From contig NZ_CP062221.1 in assembly GCF_021590045.1 (NCBI RefSeq), positions 3,348,001-3,412,000 of the forward strand: DNA of 64,000 nt. The letters run 5' to 3'. Of this stretch, positions 1-8,221 are shown in pieces. The DNA is from Cellulomonas palmilytica. Lineage in GTDB: Bacteria; Actinomycetota; Actinomycetes; Actinomycetales; Cellulomonadaceae. How positions within the stretch are numbered: the stretch's first letter is position 1; each line of letters begins with the position of its first letter. Under the pieces are notes generated by a model, which worked only from the letters and a program-made list of their open reading frames with translations, did no database searches and was not told where the DNA came from. Both the position numbers and the translations under genes were made by a program.

Positions 1-96
1 TGCCCGCCGCGGAGCTCGCGCGGCGTGCCGAGCCGTGGTCCCCGTGGCGCGCGTTCGCGGCGCAGCACGTGTGGTCGGCGGCTCAGCTCGCGCGGG

Positions 97-534
97 TCAC
101 GCGGGCAGCAGCCACTTCTCCAGCTCGAGGTCGCCGGTCGCGGACGGCGCGTCCACAGGCGTGAACCACCGCTCGCGCAGGAGCGCGAGCGCGTCGGTGC
201 GGGACGGCTCGACGACGACGTGCAGGCGCGAGTAGCCGGCGCGGGCGGCGCTGGCCTCGAGCTCGGCGAGCGCGCGGCGCACGTGGTCGCGGCGGCGCCG
301 ACCGGGCAGGACCCACACGCCGGTGAGGTGCGCGACGCGCGCGCCGTCACCCGCGGGTGCGGGCAGCGTCGCGGTGCGGCCGTGGTACGAGCCGCCGGCG
401 ACGGCGACGTTGCGGTCGAACACGACGACGACGTCGTCCGCGCTGCGGGTGTCGTCGGCCTCGTCGACGACGAAGCTCGGGTCGTCGCCGACCAGGGTGG
501 TGGGGGTGACGGGAAGGTCCAGGACCTGGGACAC
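97..534 (-). CDS. GNAT-family N-acetyltransferase
   Basis: A 145-residue protein that fits a small GCN5-related N-acetyltransferase, moving an acetyl group from acetyl-CoA to an unknown amine. The segment LTGVWVLPGRRRRDHVRRAL (about residues 70-89) has the strand-then-basic-loop look of the acetyl-CoA site, although the usual Q/RxxGxG/A is degenerate (PGRRRRDHVRRA). The following VVVEPSRTDALALLRERWF segment matches the conserved late strand and helix. I chose the GTG start because a GAGGAG sequence lies five bases upstream on the coding strand; the frame stays open further upstream but that extension is arginine/proline-rich and looks non-coding. The gene stands alone and its substrate cannot be inferred. 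Confidence 0.7.
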   Translation of the reverse strand: MSQVLDLPVTPTTLVGDDPSFVVDEADDTRSADDVVVVFDRNVAVAGGSYHGRTATLPAPAGDGARVAHLTGVWVLPGRRRRDHVRRALAELEASAARAGYSRLHVVVEPSRTDALALLRERWFTPVDAPSATGDLELEKWLLPA

Positions 535-1110
535 GGGTGCTCCTCGGCGACGGGTGGGTCGCTGCGGTGGGACGTTCGGGGTGGCGGCCGGTGGCGGCGC
601 ACGCGGTGGGTGCGGTGCCGGGGTGGGCCGGTGCGTCGCGGGGCGACGGGACGTGCTGCGCTCGTCGGACCTGGGACGGTCCCGGGGCGCGTGTTGCGCG
701 GGTGCGATCGCGAGGGGTGCGAGCGGACCGGTGGGTCGACGCTCGGCTCGCCGTGGCTCAGCGGGTGAGGTCAGTGGCGACAGCAACAGCCGCGCGGATA
801 GAGCACGGCGGTCGTCGCCGGGCGCATTCGCGTGGCATGGAGGATGAGCGCGCGCGAGGTCGACGTCGCGGGCTCCACCCGGCGTCCGTCCATCGTGCGC
901 ACCTCCGACACGGGCACGTCCGGCCCGTTCGACGCGACGGTACGTCCCGTTCGCACGAGGGTCAACAGACAATCCTCCCGGTCTCACTGTGCGGCGGTGC
1001 GGGCTTCTTGCAGCGTCCCCGACGACGATCCGGTGACGGGCTCGTCACGATTGCGGCACGTCCTCCCGGAACGTCCCCGCGCGCCTCGACGCGTCCCTAG
1101 CGTCGGGTGC
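535..1110. other. intergenic region without a convincing gene
   Basis: A 576-base gap between two genes that both point outward. Open frames on both strands are arginine-rich, lack good ribosome-binding sites and have no family features. The rightmost bases hold the promoter of the next gene: TAGCGT at 1098-1103, seven bases before its ATG. A perfect 6-bp inverted repeat (GTGACG/CGTCAC, 1033-1048) lies about 60 bases before that start and could be an operator. Confidence 0.5.
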
Positions 1111-2076
1111 ATGGCCACGACGACGCTCCTGCCCCGGATCTCCCGACCCCGCCCGCGCGTGGTCGGCGCGTTGTGCGGGCTCCTCGTCGTCGGCGCCGTG
1201 CTGGCGGGGTGCTCGCAGAGCGCGGACTCCGACCAGGTGGCGTCCGGCGACGGCGGCGCCCCCGCCGCCGTCGCCGAGGGCGGGGCGGACACGGCGGCCG
1301 ACGAGGGGGCGGTGACCCGCGACGACGAGCGCATGGTCGTGCAGACCGGCTCGGTGTACGTCGAGGCGGAGGACCCGATCGCCGCGGCCCGAGCGCTCGC
1401 CGAGTACGTGGACCGTCACGGCGGCCGGGTGGAGTCCCGGTCGGAGTCGGCCGCGAGCGCCGACGAGACCGCGACGGCGGTCCTCGTGGTGCGCGTGCCC
1501 GCCGACTCGGTGACCGCGACGATCGAGGAGCTGGGCCGGCTCGGCGAGGTCACGGCCGTGGACCTGCAGGTCGAGGACGTCACCGGCACCGCGCAGGACC
1601 TCGACGCCCGCATCCACGCGCTCGAGCTGTCGGTGCAGCGCATGGAGACGCTCATGCAGTCGGCGGGGACGACGAAGGACCTGCTGGAGGCGGAGTCGGC
1701 GCTCTCGGAACGGCAGGCGGAGCTGGAGAGCCTGCAGTCGCAGCGCGCGCGGCTCGCGGACCAGGTCGCGCTGTCCACCGTCGAGGTCGTCGTCTCGGGT
1801 CCGGGCGTGCTGCCGGTGCAGGCGCAGGAGGAGGACGGCACGTTCCTCACGGGGCTCGCGTCGGGCTGGGAGGCGCTCGTCACGACGGTCGGGGTGGTGA
1901 TGGTCGTGCTCGGCGCGCTGCTGCCGTGGCTCGCGGTGGCGGGGGTCGTGGCGCTCGTCGTCATGGCGGTCCGTCGGCGGCGGCGACCCGCGCCGGCCGC
2001 GCAGCCGTCGCCCGAGCCGGTGGGGGTCGGTGCGCGCTCGTCGTCGGACGAGGCCCCGTCGGGCGACGACGCCTGA
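1111..2076 (+). CDS. DUF4349 domain lipoprotein
   Basis: A 321-residue predicted lipoprotein. The N-terminus has a basic stretch, a hydrophobic segment and the lipobox LAGC with the lipidated Cys near residue 34. A linker rich in Ala, Gly and Asp follows, then the DUF4349 body: MVVQTGSVYVEAEDP, a strand-rich section and a long charged coiled-coil helix (about residues 165-225). Near the C-terminus, LVTTVGVVMVVLGALLPWL is a transmembrane segment followed by a basic tail, the usual DUF4349 arrangement. The function of the family is not known; it is envelope-associated. The ATG at 1111 is preferred because TAGCGT, a good -10 element, ends seven bases before it and no ribosome-binding site is present, consistent with a leaderless message. 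Confidence 0.85.
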   Translation: MATTTLLPRISRPRPRVVGALCGLLVVGAVLAGCSQSADSDQVASGDGGAPAAVAEGGADTAADEGAVTRDDERMVVQTGSVYVEAEDPIAAARALAEYVDRHGGRVESRSESAASADETATAVLVVRVPADSVTATIEELGRLGEVTAVDLQVEDVTGTAQDLDARIHALELSVQRMETLMQSAGTTKDLLEAESALSERQAELESLQSQRARLADQVALSTVEVVVSGPGVLPVQAQEEDGTFLTGLASGWEALVTTVGVVMVVLGALLPWLAVAGVVALVVMAVRRRRRPAPAAQPSPEPVGVGARSSSDEAPSGDDA

Positions 2077-2166
2077 CGGACGGTGACCCGACGACCGACC
2101 GGGCCGACGGGCGACCGATCGGCGGCTTTCGCGCCGGGTGACGGCCGAGCCTGCCATGATGCCCCG

Positions 2167-3714
2167 GTGGCAGTGACGGACGACGCGACCAAGACGCCGG
2201 ACCCGGCTCCCGCGCCGGCGGACCCGGGGCAGGACACCGAGGCCGAGGCGACCGACGCGACCGACCCCGCCGCGCCCGCCCGTGTCGAGAGCGAGCCGCT
2301 GACGCCCGAGCCCGCGCGTGGTGTGGCCGCGTGGGCGGGCCCGCTGGTCGTCGCGCTGCTCGCGGCGGCCACGTACGTCACGTACTCGGTGCTGCAGTGG
2401 CGCCGGTTCGAGTCGCCGTCGTGGGACCTGGGCATCTTCACGCAGCTCGCGCGCCGCTACGCGCACCTCGAGGCGCCGGTCGTGACGATCAAGGGCGACG
2501 GGTTCAACCTGCTCGGCGACCACTTCCACCCGCTGCTCGTCCTGCTCGGCGCGCCGTACCGGGTCGCGCCGTCGGCGCTCACGCTGCTCGTCGTGCAGGG
2601 TCTGCTGTTCGCGTTCTCCGTGTGGGTCGTGGCGCGCGAGGCGGGACGCGTGCTGGGCGCGCTGCAGGGAACGTTCGTCGGCGCGGCGTACGCGGTGAGC
2701 TTCGGGCTGGTCGGGGCGGTCGCGGCGCAGTTCCACGAGATCGCGTTCGCCGTCCCGCTGCTCGCCTTGTCGCTGGTCGCGTTCCTGCGCGAGCGGTGGT
2801 GGGCGGCCGCGCTGTGGGCGGCGCCGCTCGTGCTCGTCAAGGAGGACCTCGGGCTGACGGTCGCGGCGCTGGGCGCGGTGATGTGGTGGCGCACGCGCCG
2901 CCGCCCGGACGTGCGCGAGCCGCTGCTCGGGGCGTGGCTCGCGCTGTGGGGGCTCACGTGGGTCGTCCTGTCGACGACCGTGCTGCTGCCCGCGCTCAAC
3001 ACCCAGGACCAGTACGACTACGGCTCGCGGATCGACTTCGCCGCGATCGTGACGCACCCGTGGACCGCGGTGACGATGCTCGTCGACGACGGGTCGAAGG
3101 TCGTCACGCTGCTGATGCTGGTCGCGATCACGGGCTTCGTCGGGCTGCGCTCACCCGTGCTGCTCATCGCGGTGCCGACGATCATGTGGCGGTTCTACGC
3201 GGACATCGACTACTACTACGGCCACACGTGGCACTACTCCGCGGTGCTCATGCCGGTGGCGTTCGCGGCGCTGCTGGACGGCGTGCTGCTCGCGCGGCGC
3301 TCGCCGCGGCCGTGGCTGCGGCGCTACTCGCTGGCGGCCGCTCCCGTGGCGGTGGCGATCGCGGCGATGCTCGTGCCGCAGCTCGACGTCGCACGGCTGG
3401 GCCGCCCCGACGACCTGTGGGCGCCGTCGTCGCGCGGGGTCGAGGCCCGCGCCCTGCTCGACCAGATCCCGGAGGGCTCCGTGGTCGAGACCGACATCGG
3501 GCTCATGTCGTACCTCGTCGACGACAACGACGTGTTCTACGTGGGCAACCCCGACAACCCCGCACCGGACTTCCTGGTGATCGACCAGCACGGCGGCGGC
3601 TGGAACCCCGCACCGTCGGACATCGCGCAGTACGCGGCGGACCGGCACCCGGGCACGACGTGGCAGCTCGTGTACGACGCGGGCGGCTACCAGCTCGCGA
3701 AGCGCACGGGCTGA
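2167..3714 (+). CDS. DUF2079 family membrane protein
   Basis: A 515-residue multispanning membrane protein of the DUF2079 family, which is distantly related in topology to GT-C glycosyltransferases. The first 55 residues are an acidic, Ala/Pro-rich cytoplasmic leader. Then come about ten hydrophobic segments with the family's SWDLGIFTQLARRYAHLEAP region after the first one, a loop with GDHFHPLLVLLGAPYR, and a non-membrane C-terminal part. The acidic SWDLGIF loop is where GT-C enzymes carry their catalytic Asp, so a polyprenyl-sugar-dependent transferase is possible but unproven. The GTG start is supported by CATGAT at 2155-2160, six bases upstream, a leaderless arrangement. Its stop directly abuts the stop of the convergent LysR gene. 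Confidence 0.8.
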   Translation: MAVTDDATKTPDPAPAPADPGQDTEAEATDATDPAAPARVESEPLTPEPARGVAAWAGPLVVALLAAATYVTYSVLQWRRFESPSWDLGIFTQLARRYAHLEAPVVTIKGDGFNLLGDHFHPLLVLLGAPYRVAPSALTLLVVQGLLFAFSVWVVAREAGRVLGALQGTFVGAAYAVSFGLVGAVAAQFHEIAFAVPLLALSLVAFLRERWWAAALWAAPLVLVKEDLGLTVAALGAVMWWRTRRRPDVREPLLGAWLALWGLTWVVLSTTVLLPALNTQDQYDYGSRIDFAAIVTHPWTAVTMLVDDGSKVVTLLMLVAITGFVGLRSPVLLIAVPTIMWRFYADIDYYYGHTWHYSAVLMPVAFAALLDGVLLARRSPRPWLRRYSLAAAPVAVAIAAMLVPQLDVARLGRPDDLWAPSSRGVEARALLDQIPEGSVVETDIGLMSYLVDDNDVFYVGNPDNPAPDFLVIDQHGGGWNPAPSDIAQYAADRHPGTTWQLVYDAGGYQLAKRTG

Positions 3715-4617
3715 TCAGGCGGGGACACCGACGGCCTCGTCGCCGTGGTCGGACACGTCGACGACGAGCGGGTCGGTCGCGGCGACGAGCGCGCGCACGA
3801 GCGGGTGCCAGGGGCGGCGCGCCGGCCCGCTCAGGACGAGGTCGCGGGTCGCGCTGGGCCGCAGCGGCCGCATCACGACGCCCTGCGGCAGCATGACCCC
3901 GCCCAGGCTGGGCATGATCGACACGCCGATCCCCTCGGCGACCATCCGGACCATCGTCGCGAGCTCGCGCACGCGCTGGTCGGCCGTGTAGGGCAGGTCG
4001 GCCGCGGCGTGCAGCCGGCGGACCTGCGTCTCGCAGCCGCCCCCCGAGCCGAGCAGGCCGTCCTCGAGCAGCTCGGCGAGCGTGATCTCGGGCTCGTCGA
4101 CGAGCGGGTGGTCCGAGCGGACGACGGCGCGGAAGTCGTCCCGCGCGACGACGACGGCGCCGGCCGGGACGGGGTCCGGGTCGACGAGCACGGCCGCGTC
4201 GACGATCCCGCCCTCGAGCCACAGCGGCATCTCGTCGTCGTCGCCCTCGAAGACCTGGACGTGCACGTCGGGCAGCCGCTGCGTCCAGTGCCGCAGCAGC
4301 GCTGGCATGAGGCCCTGGCAGACGGTCGGGACGGCCGCGAGTCGCACGGTCCCGCGGTGGCGGCCGGTCTGCGCCTCGGCGGAGAACGCGTCGGCGGAGG
4401 CGACGGCGGCGCGCGCGTGCGGCAGGAGGCGCTGGCCGAGCGGGGTCACGACGACGGGCGCGCCGCGGTCGACGAGGCGCGCTCCGGCCTCCTTCTCGAG
4501 CGCCGCGATGCCGTGCGAGACCGCGGACTGGCTCACGTCCAGGGCGGCTGCGGCGTCGGTGAAGGAGCCGGTGTCGACGACGGCCGCGAGCATCCGCAGC
4601 TGGGGAAGCGTGGGCAT
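3715..4617 (-). CDS. LysR-family transcriptional regulator
   Basis: A 300-residue LysR-type regulator of normal length. The N-terminal winged helix-turn-helix is clear (LRMLAAVVDTGSF, then AAALDVSQSAVSHGIAALE, residues 7-45). It is followed by the linker helix and a periplasmic-binding-like effector domain beginning at GTVRLAAVPTVCQG. It is divergent from the EamA exporter at 4688, which it probably controls. The ATG at 4617 is chosen over an upstream in-frame start because TACACT on the coding strand sits six bases before it, a leaderless promoter. The stop codon is adjacent to that of the convergent DUF2079 gene. Confidence 0.92.
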   Translation of the reverse strand: MPTLPQLRMLAAVVDTGSFTDAAAALDVSQSAVSHGIAALEKEAGARLVDRGAPVVVTPLGQRLLPHARAAVASADAFSAEAQTGRHRGTVRLAAVPTVCQGLMPALLRHWTQRLPDVHVQVFEGDDDEMPLWLEGGIVDAAVLVDPDPVPAGAVVVARDDFRAVVRSDHPLVDEPEITLAELLEDGLLGSGGGCETQVRRLHAAADLPYTADQRVRELATMVRMVAEGIGVSIMPSLGGVMLPQGVVMRPLRPSATRDLVLSGPARRPWHPLVRALVAATDPLVVDVSDHGDEAVGVPA

Positions 4618-4687
4618 GAACGGAGTGTATGACCGCATGAACGACATTCGCTTGCCTCATGCCCGCCCGCCAGGGGATCGTCGTCCC
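4618..4687. promoter_or_regulatory. divergent LysR/EamA promoter region
   Basis: This 70-base space carries both outward promoters. On the minus strand TACACT (4629-4624) lies six bases before the LysR ATG; on the plus strand GATCGT (4676-4681) lies six bases before the EamA GTG. Between them an ATGA/TCAT dyad (4637-4640 and 4657-4660) around a T-rich centre is the most likely LysR binding site. The dyad assignment is inference. Confidence 0.5.
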
Positions 4688-5701
4688 GTGAGCCAGTCCC
4701 CCACGCCCACGACGACCGTCGAGGCCCCCACGTCGCCCGCGCCCGGGGCCTCGGTCGGGGCACCCGCCGCCCGCGGCATCGCCGCCAAGTACGTCGTCCT
4801 CGCGCTCATCTGGGGCTCGAGCTTCCTGCTCATCAAGGTCGCGCTCGAGGGCCTCGCGCCCGTGCAGGTCGCGCTCGCCCGCACGGTGCTCGGCGCGCTC
4901 GCGCTCGTCGTCGTCGCGCTCGTCACCCGACGCCCCTGGCCGCGCGACCCGCGTGCGTGGGGGCACCTCGTCGCGCTCGGCCTGCTGCTGTGCGTGCTGC
5001 CGTTCATCGCGTTCGCGTGGGCGGGTCAGCACCTCGCGTCCGGCCTGTCGTCGATCTTCAACGCGACCACGCCGCTCATGACCGCCGCCGCCGCAGCGGC
5101 GCTGCTGCCCGCCGAGCGGCTCACCGGCCGGCAGCGCGTCGGGCTCGCGCTCGGCATCGTCGGCGTCGTCGTGATCGTCGGACCCTGGACGTACCTGTCG
5201 GACCTCGCGGCGAGCGCGCCCGTCGCCGCGGTGCTCGCGTGCCTCGGCGCGACCGCGTGCTACGGCCTCGGCATGACGTACCTGCGCCGGTTCGTCACGC
5301 CCCTGCGCCTGCCCGCCGAGACCGTCGCGGCCGGCCAGGTCGGCAGCGCTGCGGTCGTCATGCTGCTGCTCGCGCCGTTCGTGGCACGCGAACCCGTCAC
5401 GCTCGCGGCGCCCGTCGTGCTGAGCGTCGTCGCGCTGGGCGTCCTCGGCACCGGCATCGCGTACGTGTGGAACACGCAGGTCGTCGCCGCGTGGGGCGCG
5501 CAGCGCGCGTCGACCGTCACCTACCTCACGCCCGTCGTCGGCGTCGCGCTCGGCATGGCGGTGCTCGGCGAGCGGCTGGAGTGGCACGAGCCGGTCGGTG
5601 GTGTGCTCGTCGTCGTCGGCGTGGTCGTCGCGCAGGGCGCCGTGCGTCGCGGGTCACGGCCGTGGCGGGGGTCACGTCGGGACGATTTGGCCGCTCGGTA
5701 G
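4688..5701 (+). CDS. EamA/DMT-family transporter
   Basis: A 337-residue drug/metabolite-transporter superfamily protein with two EamA repeats and about ten hydrophobic helices. The family signature ALIWGSSFLLIKVALEGLAPVQVALAR is near residue 40, and the second repeat ends with the typical TYLTPVVGVALGMAVLGE segment (about residues 278-297). Such proteins usually export amino acids, nucleotides or small metabolites; the substrate is unknown. An earlier in-frame ATG at 4637 exists, but it would overlap the divergent control region and GATCGT six bases before the GTG supports the start used here. The divergent LysR gene is the likely regulator. Confidence 0.88.
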   Translation: MSQSPTPTTTVEAPTSPAPGASVGAPAARGIAAKYVVLALIWGSSFLLIKVALEGLAPVQVALARTVLGALALVVVALVTRRPWPRDPRAWGHLVALGLLLCVLPFIAFAWAGQHLASGLSSIFNATTPLMTAAAAAALLPAERLTGRQRVGLALGIVGVVVIVGPWTYLSDLAASAPVAAVLACLGATACYGLGMTYLRRFVTPLRLPAETVAAGQVGSAAVVMLLLAPFVAREPVTLAAPVVLSVVALGVLGTGIAYVWNTQVVAAWGAQRASTVTYLTPVVGVALGMAVLGERLEWHEPVGGVLVVVGVVVAQGAVRRGSRPWRGSRRDDLAAR

Positions 5702-5715
5702 GTCTGTCGTAAGGT
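5686..5715 (+). promoter_or_regulatory. promoter of the initiator tRNA gene
   Basis: TTTGGC (5686-5691) and TAAGGT (5710-5715) are separated by 18 bases, and the -10 ends 11 bases before the tRNA. The -35 overlaps the last codons of the EamA gene, so the tRNA has its own promoter embedded in the upstream coding sequence. Confidence 0.55.
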
Positions 5716-5726
5716 TGTCGAGCCGA

Positions 5727-5800
5727 CGCGGGGTGGAGCAGCTCGGTAGCTCGCTGGGCTCATAACCCAGAGGTCGCAGGTTCAAATCCTGCCCCCGCTA
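5727..5800 (+). tRNA. initiator tRNA-Met (CAU)
   Basis: A 74-base cloverleaf with anticodon CAT at 5761-5763. Initiator hallmarks are visible: the first base cannot pair with position 72 (C opposite T), and the anticodon stem carries three consecutive G:C pairs (CTGGG/CCCAG). The T-loop GGTTCAAATCC is canonical. The 3' CCA is not encoded, since the sequence continues CAA. A strong terminator follows directly, so it is a monocistronic tRNA unit. Confidence 0.97.
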
Positions 5801-5807
5801 CAAAGAT

Positions 5808-5847
5808 CCGAAGGCCCTTTCGCTCAGACGAGCGGAAGGGCCTTCGG
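5808..5847 (+). terminator. terminator of the initiator tRNA
   Basis: An 18-bp hairpin (CCGAAGGCCCTTTCGCTC against its near-perfect complement with one G-T wobble) around a four-base AGAC loop begins eight bases after the tRNA. There is no long T-tract, as is common for actinobacterial terminators. Confidence 0.85.
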
Positions 5848-5956
5848 CGTTCCTCGGCCGTCCCCTGAGCGCCGCGACGCCCGCTGACCGGCGCCATGTT
5901 CGTGGCCGTCGGGACCGCTCACGAGGCGCCACGGGCCGGGGGGTGAGACGTTGAGG

Positions 5957-5973
5957 GAGGGGCTCAGCCCCTC
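5957..5973. promoter_or_regulatory. perfect palindrome upstream of sugar ABC operon
   Basis: GAGGGGCT-C-AGCCCCTC is a perfect 8-bp inverted repeat around one base, 24 bases before the solute-binding protein start. Its position in the leader of the operon suits a repressor operator; the hairpin could also act in the RNA. The PaaX-family gene at the end of the cluster is one candidate regulator. Confidence 0.45.
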
Positions 5974-5997
5974 ACCCTCGGCGCAGGGAGGCGCGCG

Positions 5998-7290
5998 ATG
6001 AGACCACCCGGGACCCGGCGGTGGCGCCGCACGGCGGCCGCCGTCGTCGTGGCCACCGCCGTCGCGACCACGGGCGCGTGCGCGTCGGACGGGTCCGGCG
6101 ACGGCGTCACGACGCTCAACTTCTTCCAGTTCAAGGGCGAGGCGCTCGAGGACTTCGACGCGATCATCGCGGCGTTCGAGGACGAGAACCCCGACATCCG
6201 GGTGGTGCAGAACCAGGTCGCGGACGCGGACACGATCATCCGCACGCTGCTGGTCAAGGGGAAGGCGCCGGACGTCATCACCCTCAACGCGAACGGCAAC
6301 TTTGGCCGGCTCGCGGAGGCGGGGGTGTTCCACGACTTCCGCGGCGACCCGGTGCTCGACACGATCAACCCGGCCGTGCAGACGATCCTCACGGACCTGG
6401 GCACGAGCGGCGACGAGGTCAACGGGCTCGCGTACGTGAACAACGCGAACGGCGTCATCTACAACGCCGAGATCTTCGAGGAGCAGGGGCTCGAGGTCCC
6501 GACGACGTGGGACGAGCTCGTCGCGGTGTGCGACGCGCTGCAGGAGGCGGGGATCACCCCGTTCTACGGCACGCTCGCCGACGCGTGGACGACGCTCCCC
6601 TCGTTCAACGGGCTCGGCGCGTACGCCGCGCAGGACGGCTTCTTCGACGACCTGCGCGCGCAGGGCGAGGACGTCGGCCCGGACTCGCCGGTGTCGTTCG
6701 AGAAGGACTTCGCGGACGTGCTGGAGCGGCAGGCGCAGCTGTTCGGGTACATGCAGGAGGGCTACCGGGGACGCACGTACGACGACGGCAACGCGGCGTT
6801 CGCGAGCGGCGACGCGGCGATGCTCCTGCAGGGCATCTGGGCGCTGAGCCCGATCAAGCAGGCGAACCCGGACCTGCGCGCGGAGATCTTCCCGTACCCG
6901 AGCGACGCGCCCGACGACCGTCTGCTCGTCTCGGGTGTCGACGTCGCGGTGACGGTGCCGAAGGACGGCGCGCACCACGAGGAGGCCATGCGGTTCGTGG
7001 AGTTCCTGTTCGAGACGCGCGTCGTCGAGGAGTTCGCCGCGTCGCAGAACATGGTGCCGTCGGTCGAGGGTGCGCAGCTCAGCGACGACCCCGCGCTGCA
7101 GTCGGTGAAGCCGTACTTCGACGACGGCCGGCTCGCGGGCTTCGTCGACCACCAGATCCCGCCGAGCATCCCGCTCGCGGCGATCGACCAGCAGTTCCTG
7201 TTCGACGGCGACGCGCGGTCCGCGCTCGCCACCCTCGACAACGAGTGGCGCAAGGTCGCCGCACGGACGATCCCCGTGACGGAGGACTGA
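5998..7290 (+). CDS. sugar ABC transporter substrate-binding lipoprotein
   Basis: A 430-residue family 1 extracellular solute-binding protein. It opens with an arginine-rich signal peptide and a lipobox-like TTGACA segment (Cys near 28), so it is expected to be a lipoprotein. The mature part shows the family pattern: LNFFQFKGEALEDFDAIIAAF, then APDVITLNANG, and the hinge region NNANGVIYNAEIFEEQGLEVP near residue 140-160. A GGGAGG ribosome-binding site precedes the ATG. It begins a three-gene unit with two permeases immediately downstream. No ATPase is present, so a shared MsmK/MsiK-type ATPase elsewhere must energise it. The substrate is probably an oligosaccharide but cannot be deduced here. 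Confidence 0.93.
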   Translation: MRPPGTRRWRRTAAAVVVATAVATTGACASDGSGDGVTTLNFFQFKGEALEDFDAIIAAFEDENPDIRVVQNQVADADTIIRTLLVKGKAPDVITLNANGNFGRLAEAGVFHDFRGDPVLDTINPAVQTILTDLGTSGDEVNGLAYVNNANGVIYNAEIFEEQGLEVPTTWDELVAVCDALQEAGITPFYGTLADAWTTLPSFNGLGAYAAQDGFFDDLRAQGEDVGPDSPVSFEKDFADVLERQAQLFGYMQEGYRGRTYDDGNAAFASGDAAMLLQGIWALSPIKQANPDLRAEIFPYPSDAPDDRLLVSGVDVAVTVPKDGAHHEEAMRFVEFLFETRVVEEFAASQNMVPSVEGAQLSDDPALQSVKPYFDDGRLAGFVDHQIPPSIPLAAIDQQFLFDGDARSALATLDNEWRKVAARTIPVTED

Positions 7291-7291
7291 C

Positions 7292-8221
7292 ATGGCCGCG
7301 CAGACACCGACCGCGGGCGTGCAGGCGCCGCCCCACGAGGACACGCCGCGCACCAGGCGCCCACGCCGGCTCGCGCAGTCGACGTTCTACTGGATGGTGT
7401 GGCCCGCGCTGATCCTGTTCGCGGCGTTCCACACGCTCCCCGTGCTGACCGGCATCTTCTACTCGCTGACCAACTACGCGGGCTACGGCGACTGGAACTT
7501 CGTCGGCCTCGCGAACTACGGGAACCTGTTCGGCGACGACCGCGTGCTGCAGGCCTACGGGTTCTCGTTCCTGTTCGCGATCGTGGCGACGATCGTCACG
7601 AACGTCATCTCGCTCGCGATCGCGATGGGGCTGAACGCGAAGATCGTGGCGCGGAACTTCTTCCGTGGCGTGTACTTCGTGCCGTACGTGCTCGCGATCC
7701 TCGTCATCGGCTACGTGTTCCAGTTCTTCTTCTCGAGCTCGCTGCCGAAGATCTTGTCCAGCTGGCCGCTGTTCCGGGACAACATCCTCACGAACGAGAC
7801 CTGGGCGTGGACGGCGATCGTCGTGCTGGCGGTCTGGCAGGCCTGCGCGTTCTCGATCATCATCTACCTCTCGGGCCTGCAGACGATCCCCCGCGAGCTG
7901 TACGAGGCCGCGTCGCTCGACGGCGCGAAGGCGTGGCGGCAGTTCCGCTCGATCACGTTCCCGCTGATCAGCGCGTTCTTCACGATCAACGTCGTGCTGT
8001 CGCTCAAGAGCTTCCTGCAGGTGTTCGACCCGATCGTCGCGCTGACGAACGGCGGTCCGGGCACGTCGACCGAGTCGGTGACGCTGCTGATCTTCCGCGG
8101 CGGGTTCTCGGGCGGTGAGTTCGCCTACCAGACGGCCAACGCGGTGATCTTCTTCGTCGTCATCACCGTCGTCTCGCTCGTCCAGTTCCGGGTGCTGCAG
8201 CGCAGGGAGGCCGATTTCTGA
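7292..8221 (+). CDS. sugar ABC transporter permease (MalF/UgpA type)
   Basis: A 309-residue inner-membrane permease with six predicted helices. The EAA loop that contacts the ATPase reads YEAASLDGAKAWRQFRSITFPL (about residues 204-225), matching the EAAxxDGAxxxxxFxxIxxP consensus. The N-terminal 25 residues are cytoplasmic and basic. It begins two bases after the solute-binding protein stop and its stop overlaps the next start by one base, so the three genes are co-translated. It pairs with the MalG-type subunit encoded next. Confidence 0.94.
   Translation: MAAQTPTAGVQAPPHEDTPRTRRPRRLAQSTFYWMVWPALILFAAFHTLPVLTGIFYSLTNYAGYGDWNFVGLANYGNLFGDDRVLQAYGFSFLFAIVATIVTNVISLAIAMGLNAKIVARNFFRGVYFVPYVLAILVIGYVFQFFFSSSLPKILSSWPLFRDNILTNETWAWTAIVVLAVWQACAFSIIIYLSGLQTIPRELYEAASLDGAKAWRQFRSITFPLISAFFTINVVLSLKSFLQVFDPIVALTNGGPGTSTESVTLLIFRGGFSGGEFAYQTANAVIFFVVITVVSLVQFRVLQRREADF

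Noticed and set aside
1-96. Possible end of a gene at the left edge
   Set aside because: No frame has family-like composition or a clear stop context in this short segment.
771-965. 64-residue minus-strand open frame ending in PRGCCCRH
   Set aside because: No ribosome-binding site and no recognisable features; the Cys cluster alone is not enough.
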